NCBI GenBank assembly: GCA_021292105.1
Contig: CM037869.1
Span: 50,155,234 to 50,219,233 of the forward strand
DNA from: Anadara kagoshimensis
Taxonomy: Eukaryota > Mollusca > Bivalvia > Arcoida > Arcidae
Reading direction: 5' to 3'
DNA length: 64,000 nt
The translations under genes were made by a program, and so were the position numbers. Below, in pieces: positions 22,693 to 33,600 of this stretch; within the stretch, counting starts at the first letter, position 1, and each line of letters opens with the position of its first letter. The notes below the pieces were generated by a model that was not told the DNA's origin, made no database searches, and saw only the letters and a program-made list of their open reading frames with translations.

Positions 22693-22975
22693 TAAGAAGC
22701 AAGTTTTATGGCCGTCATCACAGTATTGTTGATAAGTGTGATGTCTCTGTGTCCAGGATTGCCCTGGATATATTTGACGTCTCACAGTTCCATATTCCTT
22801 TCACACAATTAGGATAACACACGTGACGGGTGTAGCTAGTAAGACGGGAGGTGCTTACCCTTCCGGAGCACCCGGTGTAACTTCGCGTGTTTAACCTAAC
22901 TTGTTAGTTTTTTTTAGTTTTTTTTATGGTTCTGGGTTGCAATTCAAACATGGATTACGTATGTTTTTTTTTTTT
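22693..22975 (-). repeat. F1 arm, single, - orientation
   Basis: Reverse-complement F1 arm from GCAAGTTTTATGGCCG, with a deletion between the CACCCGG and GTAACTTCGCGTG blocks, ending in a long T run near 22960-22980. No inverted partner within 2 kb. Confidence 0.7.
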
Positions 22976-23120
22976 TTTTATAAAATTGGCGAATGGTAGA
23001 TCTAACCCCCTGGATAAATTAAACCCCCTGAATTAGTAAGCTATTGCCATGTACATGTGATTCAGTTGCAAAACGATTTGTACCATTGTAATACCGAAGC
23101 AATAATTATAAAGAGAAATA

Positions 23121-23181
23121 TTGATTGATTGATTTATTTATTTATTGATTAACTGATTGGTTGGTTGGTTGATTGATCGAT

Positions 23182-23232
<51 letters not shown>
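23121..23232. repeat. (GATT)n microsatellite, imperfect
   Basis: About 110 bp of GATT/GGTT/TATT tetranucleotides, most regular from 23183 to 23232. Confidence 0.9.
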
Positions 23233-23279
23233 CGTTTTACGTCCAACACAAAGTATTTCGTTTAGTCGTTCAATGCAAC

Positions 23280-23383
23280 TATAAGATATGACCCGGGCAC
23301 GATTTTACATGGACAGACAGACAGACAGACAGACGAGGTGGTTCCTATATACCCCCTAATACTAGTTTGCGGGGGATATAAAA
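23280..23383 (-). repeat. Fragment of a GGGGGATATA hairpin-ended repeat
   Basis: Read on the minus strand it starts with a hairpin (TATATCCCCCGCAAAC with AGGGGGTATATAG), then GGAACCACCTCGTCTGTCTG and a CTGT run. The same arrangement occurs in + orientation at 55577-55800, so this is an interspersed family. The CAGA run at 23311-23334 is part of it. Confidence 0.6.
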
Positions 23384-23435
23384 ATCAAAGAAATCCCTAA
23401 GACATTTCATTCGAGTTTTTCTAACACTATAATAT

Positions 23436-23436
<1 letters not shown>

Positions 23437-23469
<33 letters not shown>

Positions 23470-23482
23470 ACACACATATATA

Positions 23483-23513
<31 letters not shown>
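23437..23513. repeat. (AC)n then (TA)n compound microsatellite
   Basis: AC run to about 23475 followed directly by a TA run to 23513. Confidence 0.9.
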
Positions 23514-23670
23514 CCAAAAGAAATGTATAGTTGTATAGTTTCATAATAACAAACCTCAGAAAAAAAATTAATTAATTTCCCAAGTATTGATGAATCAAAT
23601 AATTGTAAGTCGGATAACTTATTTATCATTTTAATTGAAAATAATAGCAAAATACATGTATATTAGAGTG

Positions 23671-23889
23671 CAGTACAGGCCTGTCAAAAGTTTAACATTA
23701 AGCTAACGAATTAGTGCCGAGTCGACAACTCACTTCGGCCTCTCGTGAGCTAAATTCTCACTGCTACTAACTATCTTTCAGTGGACATATTTTTTCATTC
23801 ATTAGCTATCCGTTTCTTGGTCGCTCTGTAGCCGATTTTCGATTCTTTTCTCTGAGGCCCAGTGTTAAACTTTAGGCAGGTCTGCACTG
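23671..23889. mobile_element. F3 MITE-like element, best copy
   Basis: 219-bp element with inverted ends: CAGTACAGGCCTGTCAAAAG on the left and CAGGTCTGCACTG on the right, each backed by a GTTTAACA/TGTTAAAC word. Family members also occur at 20659-21380, 46893-47369, 47370-47411 (half) and 61706-61921. The last is bounded by TA on both sides, which hints at a Tc1/mariner-type TA target. Non-coding. Confidence 0.65.
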
Positions 23890-23993
23890 TATACCCGTAC
23901 AAAGCCAGTATCAGAATCAATATTTGATCATTAATGTTGTGTTTACCTACTTTGGTGACAATTATGGTAGCTTTTATATGTCATTTTGTGCTT

Positions 23994-24333
23994 TAACCAC
24001 TGCGGTAGCTCAGTTTGTAAAGTGCTCGCTCCGTAAGTGGGAGGTCATGGGTTCGATCCCCGGCCGGGTCTGACCCAGGACTTGAAAGTAGGTAGTGACT
24101 GTTCTTTTGCCAAGCACTCGGCATTACGATATGAAAGTCGCGGTTCTTTCGGATGGGACCTTAAAATAAACGAGGTCCCGTGTCACGGTGGGCTTGGCAC
24201 GCTAAAGAACCCTGTTGAATAATGCCATCAGCGCAACGCACGGACAAAATTTCAGCACCTTCGCCTATAGCTGGCGACGTCTCGATATAAGTGAACTATT
24301 CTTCACTGGGACGTTAAACACCATTACTCAACC
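23994..24333 (+). mobile_element. SINE-A copy, full length, perfect TSD
   Basis: Head with A-box-like GGTAGCTCAGTTTGTAAAGT and B-box-like GGGTTCGATCCCC, body with AACGAGGTCCCGTGTCACGG and GGCGACGTCTCGATATAAGT, tail GGGACGTTAAACACCATTAC. Exact 12-bp target-site duplication CATTTTGTGCTT at 23982-23993 and 24334-24345. This is the best reference copy of SINE-A in the window and, by its perfect TSD, among the younger ones. Confidence 0.9.
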
Positions 24334-24345
24334 CATTTTGTGCTT

Positions 24346-24719
24346 ACATGCAATTTTACCTGAAACCATTGCAAATTTTTAATGCTTTGCCTTTCGCTTA
24401 GGGACCTGTTATTTAAAGTTCCGATACCTTAACCAGATGGTTATCGAAAATTGGTATTTTGTTTATCGCAATATAAAAGAAATACAAGAAACGATTTAAA
24501 TAAAAACATTATTTTTTAATAAATATTTTGAATTTTTATATTATTTTCTAATATCGGTAACTATTTTATTAAGCTTACGGGGCTCTGAACTAACAACCAA
24601 CCGGGCCTTGAATTTCGCTTTTTCGCCTTTGAATTTTCTCTTACTATTTTTATCTATTTTTCCGTTTTCTCCTTCAGAAATTTCTCATATAATTTTGTTG
24701 TTCAAATGGCATTTGTTCA

Positions 24720-24723
<4 letters not shown>
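24346..24723. other. Gene-free stretch
   Basis: No exon or recognisable repeat. AT-rich with a short T/C-rich part leading into the TC microsatellite. Confidence 0.4.

Positions 24724-24756
<33 letters not shown>
24724..24756. repeat. (TC)n microsatellite
   Basis: Perfect CT dinucleotide run of about 16 units. Confidence 0.95.
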
Positions 24757-24760
<4 letters not shown>

Positions 24761-25109
24761 CAAACTTATCCACCATAAAGAACCGTGTGATGATCAATAT
24801 TTTGCCATTGATCAGCTTAATGCCTTATGATGTTAGGTGTCAAAAGTATATACATTATTAAAACGCTAAACCTTGTCAAAGATCGATTGCAATGAGATAA
24901 CAGTTAATGCTTCGGGATTTCATTGAATGAAAGGTAATTCTACATCACGTTGTCAATGCAATATGCACTCGTGTGAAACATAATAACATTCTGCTGTGTT
25001 CTATGGTGTCCTGTTAGGGCCAAATTTGCATTATCGCTTCTTCGCTCCTTCGACTTGAACTCGAAGAAGCGAAGTTGCAAAGACACGATGGCAAAGGAGC
25101 GACGTTGCG

Positions 25110-25190
25110 AAGATACGGAATAGCCGAAAATGTTGATGCGACGTTAGACAGCATTACAACAACAACAACAACAATGACAACAACAACAAT

Positions 25191-25224
<34 letters not shown>

Positions 25225-25346
25225 ACAACAACTCCAACAAAAATGACAACAACTCCAACAACAATAATAACAACAATAACAATGACAACAACAATAACAA
25301 CAACAACAATGACATTGACAACAATAACAACAACAATAACAAACAT
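25110..25346 (+). repeat. SINE-C 3' end followed by a long (ACA)n tract
   Basis: GCCGAAAATGTTGATGCGAC then GTTAGACAGCATT at 25123-25152 matches the 3' end of SINE-C (55215-55235). It is followed by about 190 bp of ACA/ATA trinucleotides, probably an expanded SINE tail. Long open frames here on both strands (poly-Thr, poly-Leu, poly-Val) come only from the trinucleotide repeat. Confidence 0.65.
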
Positions 25347-25550
25347 TTTTAAGAAGAGTGTAGGCGTTTTGAATATATTAAACGGTACCTACAGGAAATT
25401 TTGTTTTAAATCCGGGAATCGGGTTTAAATGTCGTGTCAACATAAAAGTTATATTTACATATAACTTAAGTATAGAATAAAACATATTGGAATATTAACT
25501 TTAGTTATTAGATTTTGTCAAATAATACATGTTTGAATGTTTTTTTTATG

Positions 25551-25838
25551 AATGGAGTGGAGTGGAGTAATGGTGTTTAACGTCCCAGTCAAGAATATTT
25601 CACTTATATCGAGACGCCGCCAGCTATAGGCGAAGGTGCAGAAATTTTTCCTGTGCGCTGCGCTAATGGCATTATACAGCAAGGTTCTTTAATAGCGTGC
25701 CGCGCTTACCGTGACGGGACCTCGTTTATTTTAAATTCCTGTCCGAAAGAACCATGACTTTCATTTTGTAATGCCGAGTGCTTGGCGAAACAACAGTTAC
25801 TACCCACTTTCAAGTCTTAGGTCAGACCCGCTCGGGCC
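25551..25838 (-). mobile_element. SINE-A copy, head truncated
   Basis: Minus-strand SINE-A body and tail (GGGACGTTAAACACCATTAC form near 25570). It lacks the A box. No TSD visible. Confidence 0.75.
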
Positions 25839-25889
25839 TGATGATGCCTAATGATAGTGATCGTAGGATAGGTATACTGCAAGTGGTTT

Positions 25890-26068
25890 GAATGGAGGGA
25901 TCGAATCGAGGTGGTGCAGCTCTATTTAAAATTTCGTGGTTTTATTTGATTGATGGAGGGCTCGAATCGAGGTGGTGCAGCTTTTTATAATTTCGAGGTT
26001 TTATTTGATTGATGGAATGCTCGAATCGTGATGGTGCAGCTCTTTATATTTTTCGTTGATTTCATTCC
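25890..26068. repeat. Three tandem ~60-bp units
   Basis: TGGAGGGCTCGAATCGAGGT and GGTGCAGCT recur at 25893, 25953 and 26013 with AATTTCG, then GGTTTTATTTGATTGA between them. No known family. Confidence 0.75.
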
Positions 26069-26260
26069 ATTTTTTTCATCAGCATTTACCTGCATTGTCA
26101 GCGAAGTAAAAGTGAAGTATATAATGATGTTAAGTTTCTTCCACTAATATCGTCGCGATGAGTTTAAGAATAGTTGAAGAAACTGAAGTATCCAAACCAA
26201 ACCATTGACCCTCCGCAAGGTGAGGCATTTAACAAACCTTCTCACAACAGGTCTTTCCCG

Positions 26261-26380
26261 AGTGGAATTTGATCATAGGGAGATTGGCTAGTAGAGATAT
26301 TGCTGTAACAAAGGAAGACAGTCTCTAATCACACTGATTAAAAACGGTCTAGATAAGTAGAAATACTCCAGTTACGAAGG
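26261..26380. repeat. 120-bp direct repeat, left copy
   Basis: Begins AGTGGAATTTGATCATAGGG and ends ACTCCAGTTACGAAGG. The second copy, also 120 bp, is at 26906-27025. Between them lies a perfect hairpin (26632-26744). Nature unknown. Confidence 0.7.
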
Positions 26381-26631
26381 CTAGCATTTTTTTTGTGGTT
26401 ACTGTATCATATTTTACACCTCCATGTGACTGAATATTTATATTAGTTAAAATGACCAATATTGAAACAATGGAAGTTTATAACAGTGAATACTTATTGC
26501 TATACAGCATTGTTTAAGAAATTTATGAAGGAAATTTAAAAATGCTTAATTTCACGTATACATTTAATTTATAGTAATTTTTAATTCAATAACTCTGTCT
26601 GTTTCAGTCTCTTCAAGTATATTCTCTGTGT

Positions 26632-26744
26632 CATGTGCTACTTTTGAATTATATTATTTCATAAAAATTCAAAACTTTTGTTTTTACATTTCTATTGAAA
26701 TAATTGAATTTTTATGAAATAATATAATTCAAAAGTAGCACATG
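26632..26744. repeat. Perfect 41-bp-arm hairpin
   Basis: CATGTGCTACTTTTGAATTA at the left edge returns as its exact complement at the right edge, with arms of about 41 bp around a 31-bp loop. Could be a small foldback element. Confidence 0.75.
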
Positions 26745-26905
26745 GCATCTGTAAAGGTGTCTTTAGTTGAGTTAGACATTGGACATACTTGGGGCTCTGT
26801 GAGTCAGCCTGGTCAGTATTATATCACTCGGTCATCCCCGGAGGTTAAACCCCTTACCATCCCTTATTATCCCTTACCCATTGCCATTCTTCTTATTTTA
26901 CAGCC

Positions 26906-27025
26906 AGTGGAATTCGATCCTAGGGAGATTGGCTAGTAGAGATAATGCTGTAACAAAGGAAGACAGTCTCTAATCACACCGACTAAAGACGGTCAAAATA
27001 AGCAGAAATACTCCAGTTACGAAGG
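26906..27025. repeat. 120-bp direct repeat, right copy
   Basis: Near-identical to 26261-26380, ending just before the satellite-filled foldback element. Confidence 0.7.
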
Positions 27026-27140
27026 TTCGAAGCTTGATTAGTTTAATCAATTGATAAGTCAAAATTTGAATTTTGCATTATTTGAGATATATATTGTGAA
27101 TTTAAAGTTGAAATGTCGAAAATACAAAAAAAAAAAGATA

Positions 27141-27410
27141 GGTAAAGTTAGCTACTTGTAGAAGAAAAGTTAGCTACTAGTAGCCAGTTACTTGTGGAAG
27201 AAAAGTTAGCTACTAGTAGCCAGTTACTTGTTAGAAAAGCAGTTGATTACTTTGAAAAAATATCATCTATTTAGTATTTGTACACATAACTACCTACTAA
27301 CGAATTAGATTTTATGGATAAAAACTTCCGCAAAACTACAAACAATTTCTTGTACCAGGAATGTAGTCCCGATATTTGTGAATGTGAATAACATTCCAGA
27401 CGAGTAGCTG
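27141..27410. repeat. Left inverted arm of the foldback element
   Basis: Pairs with 39777-40060. Contains two AGTTAGCTACTAGTAGCCAG units (the GCTACTAGTAGC core is itself palindromic) and a unique part ending CATTCCAGACGAGTAGCTGG, where the reversed satellite monomer starts. The right arm has an extra ~28-bp sub-repeat. Confidence 0.8.
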
Positions 27411-27636
27411 GGTATTTATTTTTAAGATAATCAAAATTCAAATATAGCATGATGAAGTATATTCAATTCTGCATCCACTGATACCAAATATTCAAACACT
27501 CAAGCTTCAATACGCTCAAATACGCTTCTACAAACGGGAAAGGGGGGTGCAAAAACGAGTAGGTTCAAGTGTAATTTCCATTCTTTTTCACATTCAGGAC
27601 GAGTAGCTGGGTATTTATTTTTAAGATATTTAAAAT
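27411..27636 (-). repeat. Reversed satellite monomer next to the left arm
   Basis: One monomer in the opposite orientation to the rest of the array (reading TTCTGCATCCACTGATACCA and CAAGCTTCAATACGC on the + strand). Orientation switches at about 27637, where TTAAGATATTTAAAATT abuts ACACTTCAGCATACCCG. Confidence 0.75.
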
Positions 27637-30600
27637 TACACTTCAGCATACCCGTTTTTGCACCCCCCCTTTTCCGTTTGTGGAAGCGTATTTGAGCGTA
27701 TTGAAGCTTGAATGTTAGAATATTTGGTATCAATGGACGCAGAATTGAATATACTTCATCATGATATGCTTGAATCTTCAATATCTTGAAAAAATATACC
27801 CAGCTACTCGTCCTGAATGTGAAAAATGATAGAAATTGCATTAGAACCTACCCGTACACTCACCCCCTCCTTTGTGGAAGCGTATTTGAGCGTATTTGAA
27901 GCTTGAATGTTTGAATATTTGGTATCAATGGATGCAGAATCATTATACTACATCATCATATGCTTGAATGTTCAATATCTTGAAAATAAATACCGAGCTA
28001 CTCGTCCTGAATGTGAAAAATGATAGAAATTGCATTAGAACCTACCCGTACACTCACCCCCTCCTTTGTGGAAGTGTATTTGAGCGTATTGAAGCTTGAA
28101 TGTTTGAATATTTGGTATCAATGGATGCAGAATTCATTATACTTCATCATGATATGCTTGAATGTTCAATATCTGAAAATAAATACCCAGCTACTCGTCC
28201 TGAATGTGAAAAATGATAGAAATTACATTAGAACCTACCCGTACACTCACCCCCCTCCTTTGTGGAAGCGTATTTGAGCGCATTGAAGCTTTAATGTTTG
28301 CATATTTGGTATCAATGGATGCAGAATTGAATATACTTCATCATGATATATTTGAATTTTGAATATCTTAAAAATATATACCCAGCTACTCGTCCTGAAT
28401 GTGAAAAATCATGGAAATTACACTTGAACCTACCCGTTTTTGCATCCCCCGTCCCGTTTGTGGAAGCGTATCTGTGCGTATTGAAGCTTGAATGTTTGAA
28501 TATTTGGTATCAATGGATGCAGAATTGAATATACTTCATCATGATATATTTGAATTTTGAATATCTTAAAAATAAATACCCAGCTACTCGTCCTGAATGT
28601 GAAAAATCATGGAAATTACACTTGAACCTACCCGTTTTTGCATCCCCCCGTCCCGTTTGTGGAAGCGTATCTGTGCGTATTGAAGCTTGAATGTTAGAAT
28701 ATTTGGTATCAATGGATGCAGAATTGAATATACTTCGTCATGATATGCTTGAATTTTGAATATCTTAAAAATAAATACCCAGCTACTCGTCCTGAATGTG
28801 AAAAACCATGTAAATTGCATTAGAACCTACCCTTACACTCCCCCCCTCCTTTGTGGAAGCGTATTTGAGCGTATTGAAGCTTGAATGTTTGAATATTTGG
28901 TATCAATGGATGCAGAATTGATTATACTTCATCATGATATGCTTGAATGTTCAATATCTTGAAAATAAATACCCAGCTACTCGTCCTGAATGTGAAAAAT
29001 GATAGAAATTACATTAGAACCTACCCGTACACTCACACCCCTCCTTTGTGGAAGCGTATTTGAGCGCATTGAAGCTTTAATGTTTGCATATTTGGTATCA
29101 ATGGATGCAGAATTGAATATACTTCATCATGATATATTTGAATTTTGAATATCTTAAAAATAAATACCCAGCTACTCGTCCTGAATGTGAAAAATCATGG
29201 AAATTACACTTGAACCTACCCGTTTTTGCATCCCCCCGTCCCGTTTGTGGAAGCGTATCTGTGCGTATTGAAGCTTGAATGTTTTGAATATTTGGTATCA
29301 ATGGATGAAGAATTGAATATACTTCATCATGATATATTTGAATTTTGAATATCTTAAAAATAAATACCCAGCTACTCGTCCTGAATGTGAAAAATCATGG
29401 AAATTACACTTGAACCTACCCGTTTTTGCATCCCCCCGTCCCGTTTGTGGAAGCGTATCTGTGCGTATTGAAGCTTGAATGTTAGAATATTTGGTATCAA
29501 TGGATGCAGAATTGAATATACTTCGTCATGATATGCTTGAATTTTGAATATCTTAAAATAAATACCCAGCTACTCGTCCTGAATGTGAAAAACCATGTAA
29601 ATTGCATTAGAACCTACCCTTACACTCCCCCCCCTCCTTTGTGGAAGCGTATTTGAGCGTATTGAAGCTTGAATGTTTGAATATTTGGTATCAATGGATG
29701 CAGAATTGAATATACTTCATCATGATATGCTTGAATTTTGAATATCTTAAAAATAATACCCAGCTACTCGTCCTGAATGTGAAAAACCATGTAAATTGCA
29801 TTAGAACCTACCCTTACACTCCCCCCTCCTTTGTGGAAGCGTATTTGAGCGTATTGAAGCTTGAATGTTTGAATATTTGGTATCGATGGATGCAGAATTG
29901 ATTATACTTCATCATGATATGCTTGAATGTTCAATATCTTGAAAATAAATACCCAGCTACTCGTCCTGAATGTGAAAAATGATAGAAATTACATTAGAAC
30001 CTACCCGTACACTCACCCCCCTCCTTTGTGGACGCGTATTTGAGCGCATTGAAGCTTTAATGTTTGCATATTTGGTATCAATGGATGCAGAATTGAATAT
30101 ACTTCATCATGATATATTTGAATTTTGAATATCTTAAAAATAAATACCCAGCTACTCGTCCTGAATGTGAAAAATCATGGAAATTACACTTGAACCTACC
30201 CGTTTTTGCATCCCCCCGTCCCGTTTGTGGAAGCGTATCTGTGCGTATTGAAGCTTGAATGTTTGAATATTTGGTATCAATGGATGAAGAATTGAATATA
30301 CTTCATCATGGTATATTTGAATTTTGAATATCTTAAAAATAAATACCCAGCTACTCGTCCTGAATGTGAAAAATCATGGAAATTACACTTGAACCTACCC
30401 GTTTTTGCATCCCCCCGTCCCGTTTGTGGAAGCGTATCTGTGCGTATTGAAGCTTGAATGTTAGAATATTTGGTATCAATGGATGCAGAATTGAATATAC
30501 TTCGTCATGATATGCTTGAATTTTGAATATCTTAAAAATAAATACCCAGCTACTCGTCCCGAATGTGAAAAACCATGTAAATTGCATTAGAACCTACCCT

Positions 30601-33600
30601 TACACTCCCCCCCTCCTTTGTGGAAGCGTATTTGAGCGTATTGAAGCTTGAATGTTTGAATATTTGGTATCAATGGATGCAGAATTGAATATACTTCATC
30701 ATGATATATTTGAATTTTGAATATCTTAAAAATAAATACCCAGCTACTCGTCCTGAATGTGAAAAATCATGGAAATTACACTTGAACCTACCCGTTTTTG
30801 CATCCCCTCGTCCCGTTTGTGGAAGCGTATCTGTGCGTATTGAAGCTTGAATGTTAGAATATTTGGTATCAATGGATGTAGAATTGAATATACTTCATCA
30901 TGATATATTTGAATTTTGAATATCTTAAAAATAATACCCAGCTACTCGTCCTGAATGTGAAAAATCATGGAAATTACACTTGAACCTACCCGTTTTTGCA
31001 TCCCCCCGTCCCGTTTGTGGAAGCGTATCTGTGCGTATTGAAGCTTGAATGTTAGAATATTTGGTATCAATGGATGCAGAATTGAATATACTTCGTCATG
31101 ATATGCTTGAATTTTGAATATCTTAAAAATAAATACCCAGCTACTCGTCCTGAATGTGAAAAACCATGTAAATTGCATTAGAACCTACCCTTACACTCCC
31201 CCCCTCCTTTGTGGAAGCGTATTTGAGCGTATTGAAGCTTGAATGTTTGAATATTTGGTATCAATGGATGCAGAATTGAATATACTTCATCATGATATAT
31301 TTGAATTTTGAATATCTTAAAAATAAATACCCAGCTACTCGTCCTGAATGTGAAAAATCATGGAAATTACACTTGAACCTACCCGTTTTTGCATCCCTCG
31401 TCCCGTTTGTGGAAGCGTATCTGTGCGTATTGAAGCTTGAATGTTAGAATATTTGGTATCAATGGATGTAGAATTGAAATACTTCATCATGATATATTTG
31501 AATTTTGAATATCTTAAAAATAAATACCCAGCTACTCGTCCTGAATGTGAAAAATCATGGAAATTACACTTGAACCTACCCGTTTTTGCATCCCCCGTCC
31601 CGTTTGTGGAAGCGTATCTGTGCGTATTGAAGCTTGAATGTTAGAATATTTGGTATCAATGGATGCAGAATTGAATATACTTCGTCATGATATGCTTGAA
31701 TTTTGAATATCTTAAAAATAAATACCCAGCTACTCGTCCTGAATGTGAAAAACCATGTAAATTGCATTAGAACCTACCCTTACACTCCCCCCCTCCTTTG
31801 TGGAAGCGTATTTGAGCGTATTGAAGCTTGAATGTTTGAATATTTGGTATCAATGGATGCAGAATTGAATATACTTCATCATGATATGCTTGAATTTTGA
31901 ATATCTTAAAAATAAATACCCAGCTACTCGTCCTGAATGTGAAAAATCATGGAAATTACACTTGAACCTACCCGTTTTTGCATCCCCTCGTCCCGTTTGT
32001 GGAAGCGTATCTGTGCGTATTGAAGCTTGAATGTTAGAATATTTGGTATCAATGGATGTAGAATTGAATATACTTCATCATGATATATTTGAATTTTGAA
32101 TATCTTAAAAATAAATACCCAGCTACTCGTCCTGAATGTGAAAAATCATGGAAATTACACTTGAACCTACCCGTTTTTTGCATCCCCCCGTCCCGTTTGT
32201 GGAAGCGTATCTGTGCGTATTGAAGCTTGAATGTTAGAATATTTGGTATCAATGGATGCAGAATTGAATATACTTCGTCATGATATGCTTGAATTTTGAA
32301 TATCTTAAAAATAAATACCCAGCTACTCGTCCTGAATGTGAAAAACCATGTAAATTGCATTAGAACCTACCCTTACACTCCCCCCCTCCTTTGTGGAAGC
32401 GTATTTGAGCGTATTGAAGCTTGAATGTTTGAATATTTGGTATCAATGGATGCAGAATTGAATATCTTCATCATGATATTTGAATTTTGAATATCTTAAA
32501 AATAAATACCCAGCTACTCGTCCTGAATGTGAAAAATCATGGAAATTACACTTGAACCTACCCGTTTTTGCATCCCTCGTCCCGTTTGTGGAAGCGTATC
32601 TGTGCGTATTGAAGCTTGAATGTTAGAATATTTGGTATCAATGGATGTAGAATTGAATATACTTCATCATGATATATTTGAATTTTGAATATCTTAAAAA
32701 TAAATACCCAGCTACTCGTCCTGAATGTGAAAAATCATGGAAATTACACTTGAACCTACCCGTTTTTGCATCCCCCGTCCCGTTTGTGGAAGCGTATCTG
32801 TGCGTATGAAGCTTGAATGTTAGAATATTTGGTATCAATGGATGCAGAATTGAATATACTTCGTCATGATATGCTTGAATTTTGAATATCTTAAAATAAA
32901 TACCGCTACTCGTCCTGAATGTGAAAAACCATGTAAATTGCATTAGAACCTACCCTTACACTCCCCCCCCCCTCCTTTGTGGAAGCGTATTTGAGCGTAT
33001 TGAAGCTTGAATGTTTGAATATTTGGTATCAATGGATGCAGAATTGAATATACTTCATCATGATATATTTGAATTTGAATATCTTAAAAATAAATACCCA
33101 GCTACTCGTCCTGAATGTGAAAAATCATGGAAATTACACTTGAACCTACCCGTTTTTGCATCCCCTCGTCCCGTTTGTGGAAGCGTATCTGTGCGTATTG
33201 AAGCTTGAATGTTAGAATATTTGGTATCAATGATGTAGAATTGAATATACTTCATCATGATATATTTGAATTTTGAATATCTTAAAAATAAATACCCAGC
33301 TACTCGTCCTGAATGTGAAAAATCATGGAAATTACACTTGAACCTACCCGTTTTTGCATCCCCCCGTCCGTTTGTGGAAGCGTATCTGTGCGTATTGAAG
33401 CTTGAATGTTAGAATATTTGGTATCAATGGATGCAGAATTGAATATACTTCGTCATGATATGCTTGAATTTTGAATATCTTAAAAATAAATACCCAGCTA
33501 CTCGTCCTGAATGTGAAAAACCATGTAAATTGCATTAGAACCTACCCTTACACTCCCCCCCTCCTTTGTGGAAGCGTATTTGAGCGTATTGAAGCTTGAA

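Noticed and set aside
25014-25428. ORFs of 110-117 aa rich in Thr, Val or Leu
   Set aside because: Translations of an (ACA)n tract in different frames and strands.
26742-26936. 64-aa ORF MASVKVSLVELDIGHTWGSV...
   Set aside because: Tempting composition, but it starts at the edge of a perfect hairpin and runs into a 120-bp direct repeat. No homology recognised.
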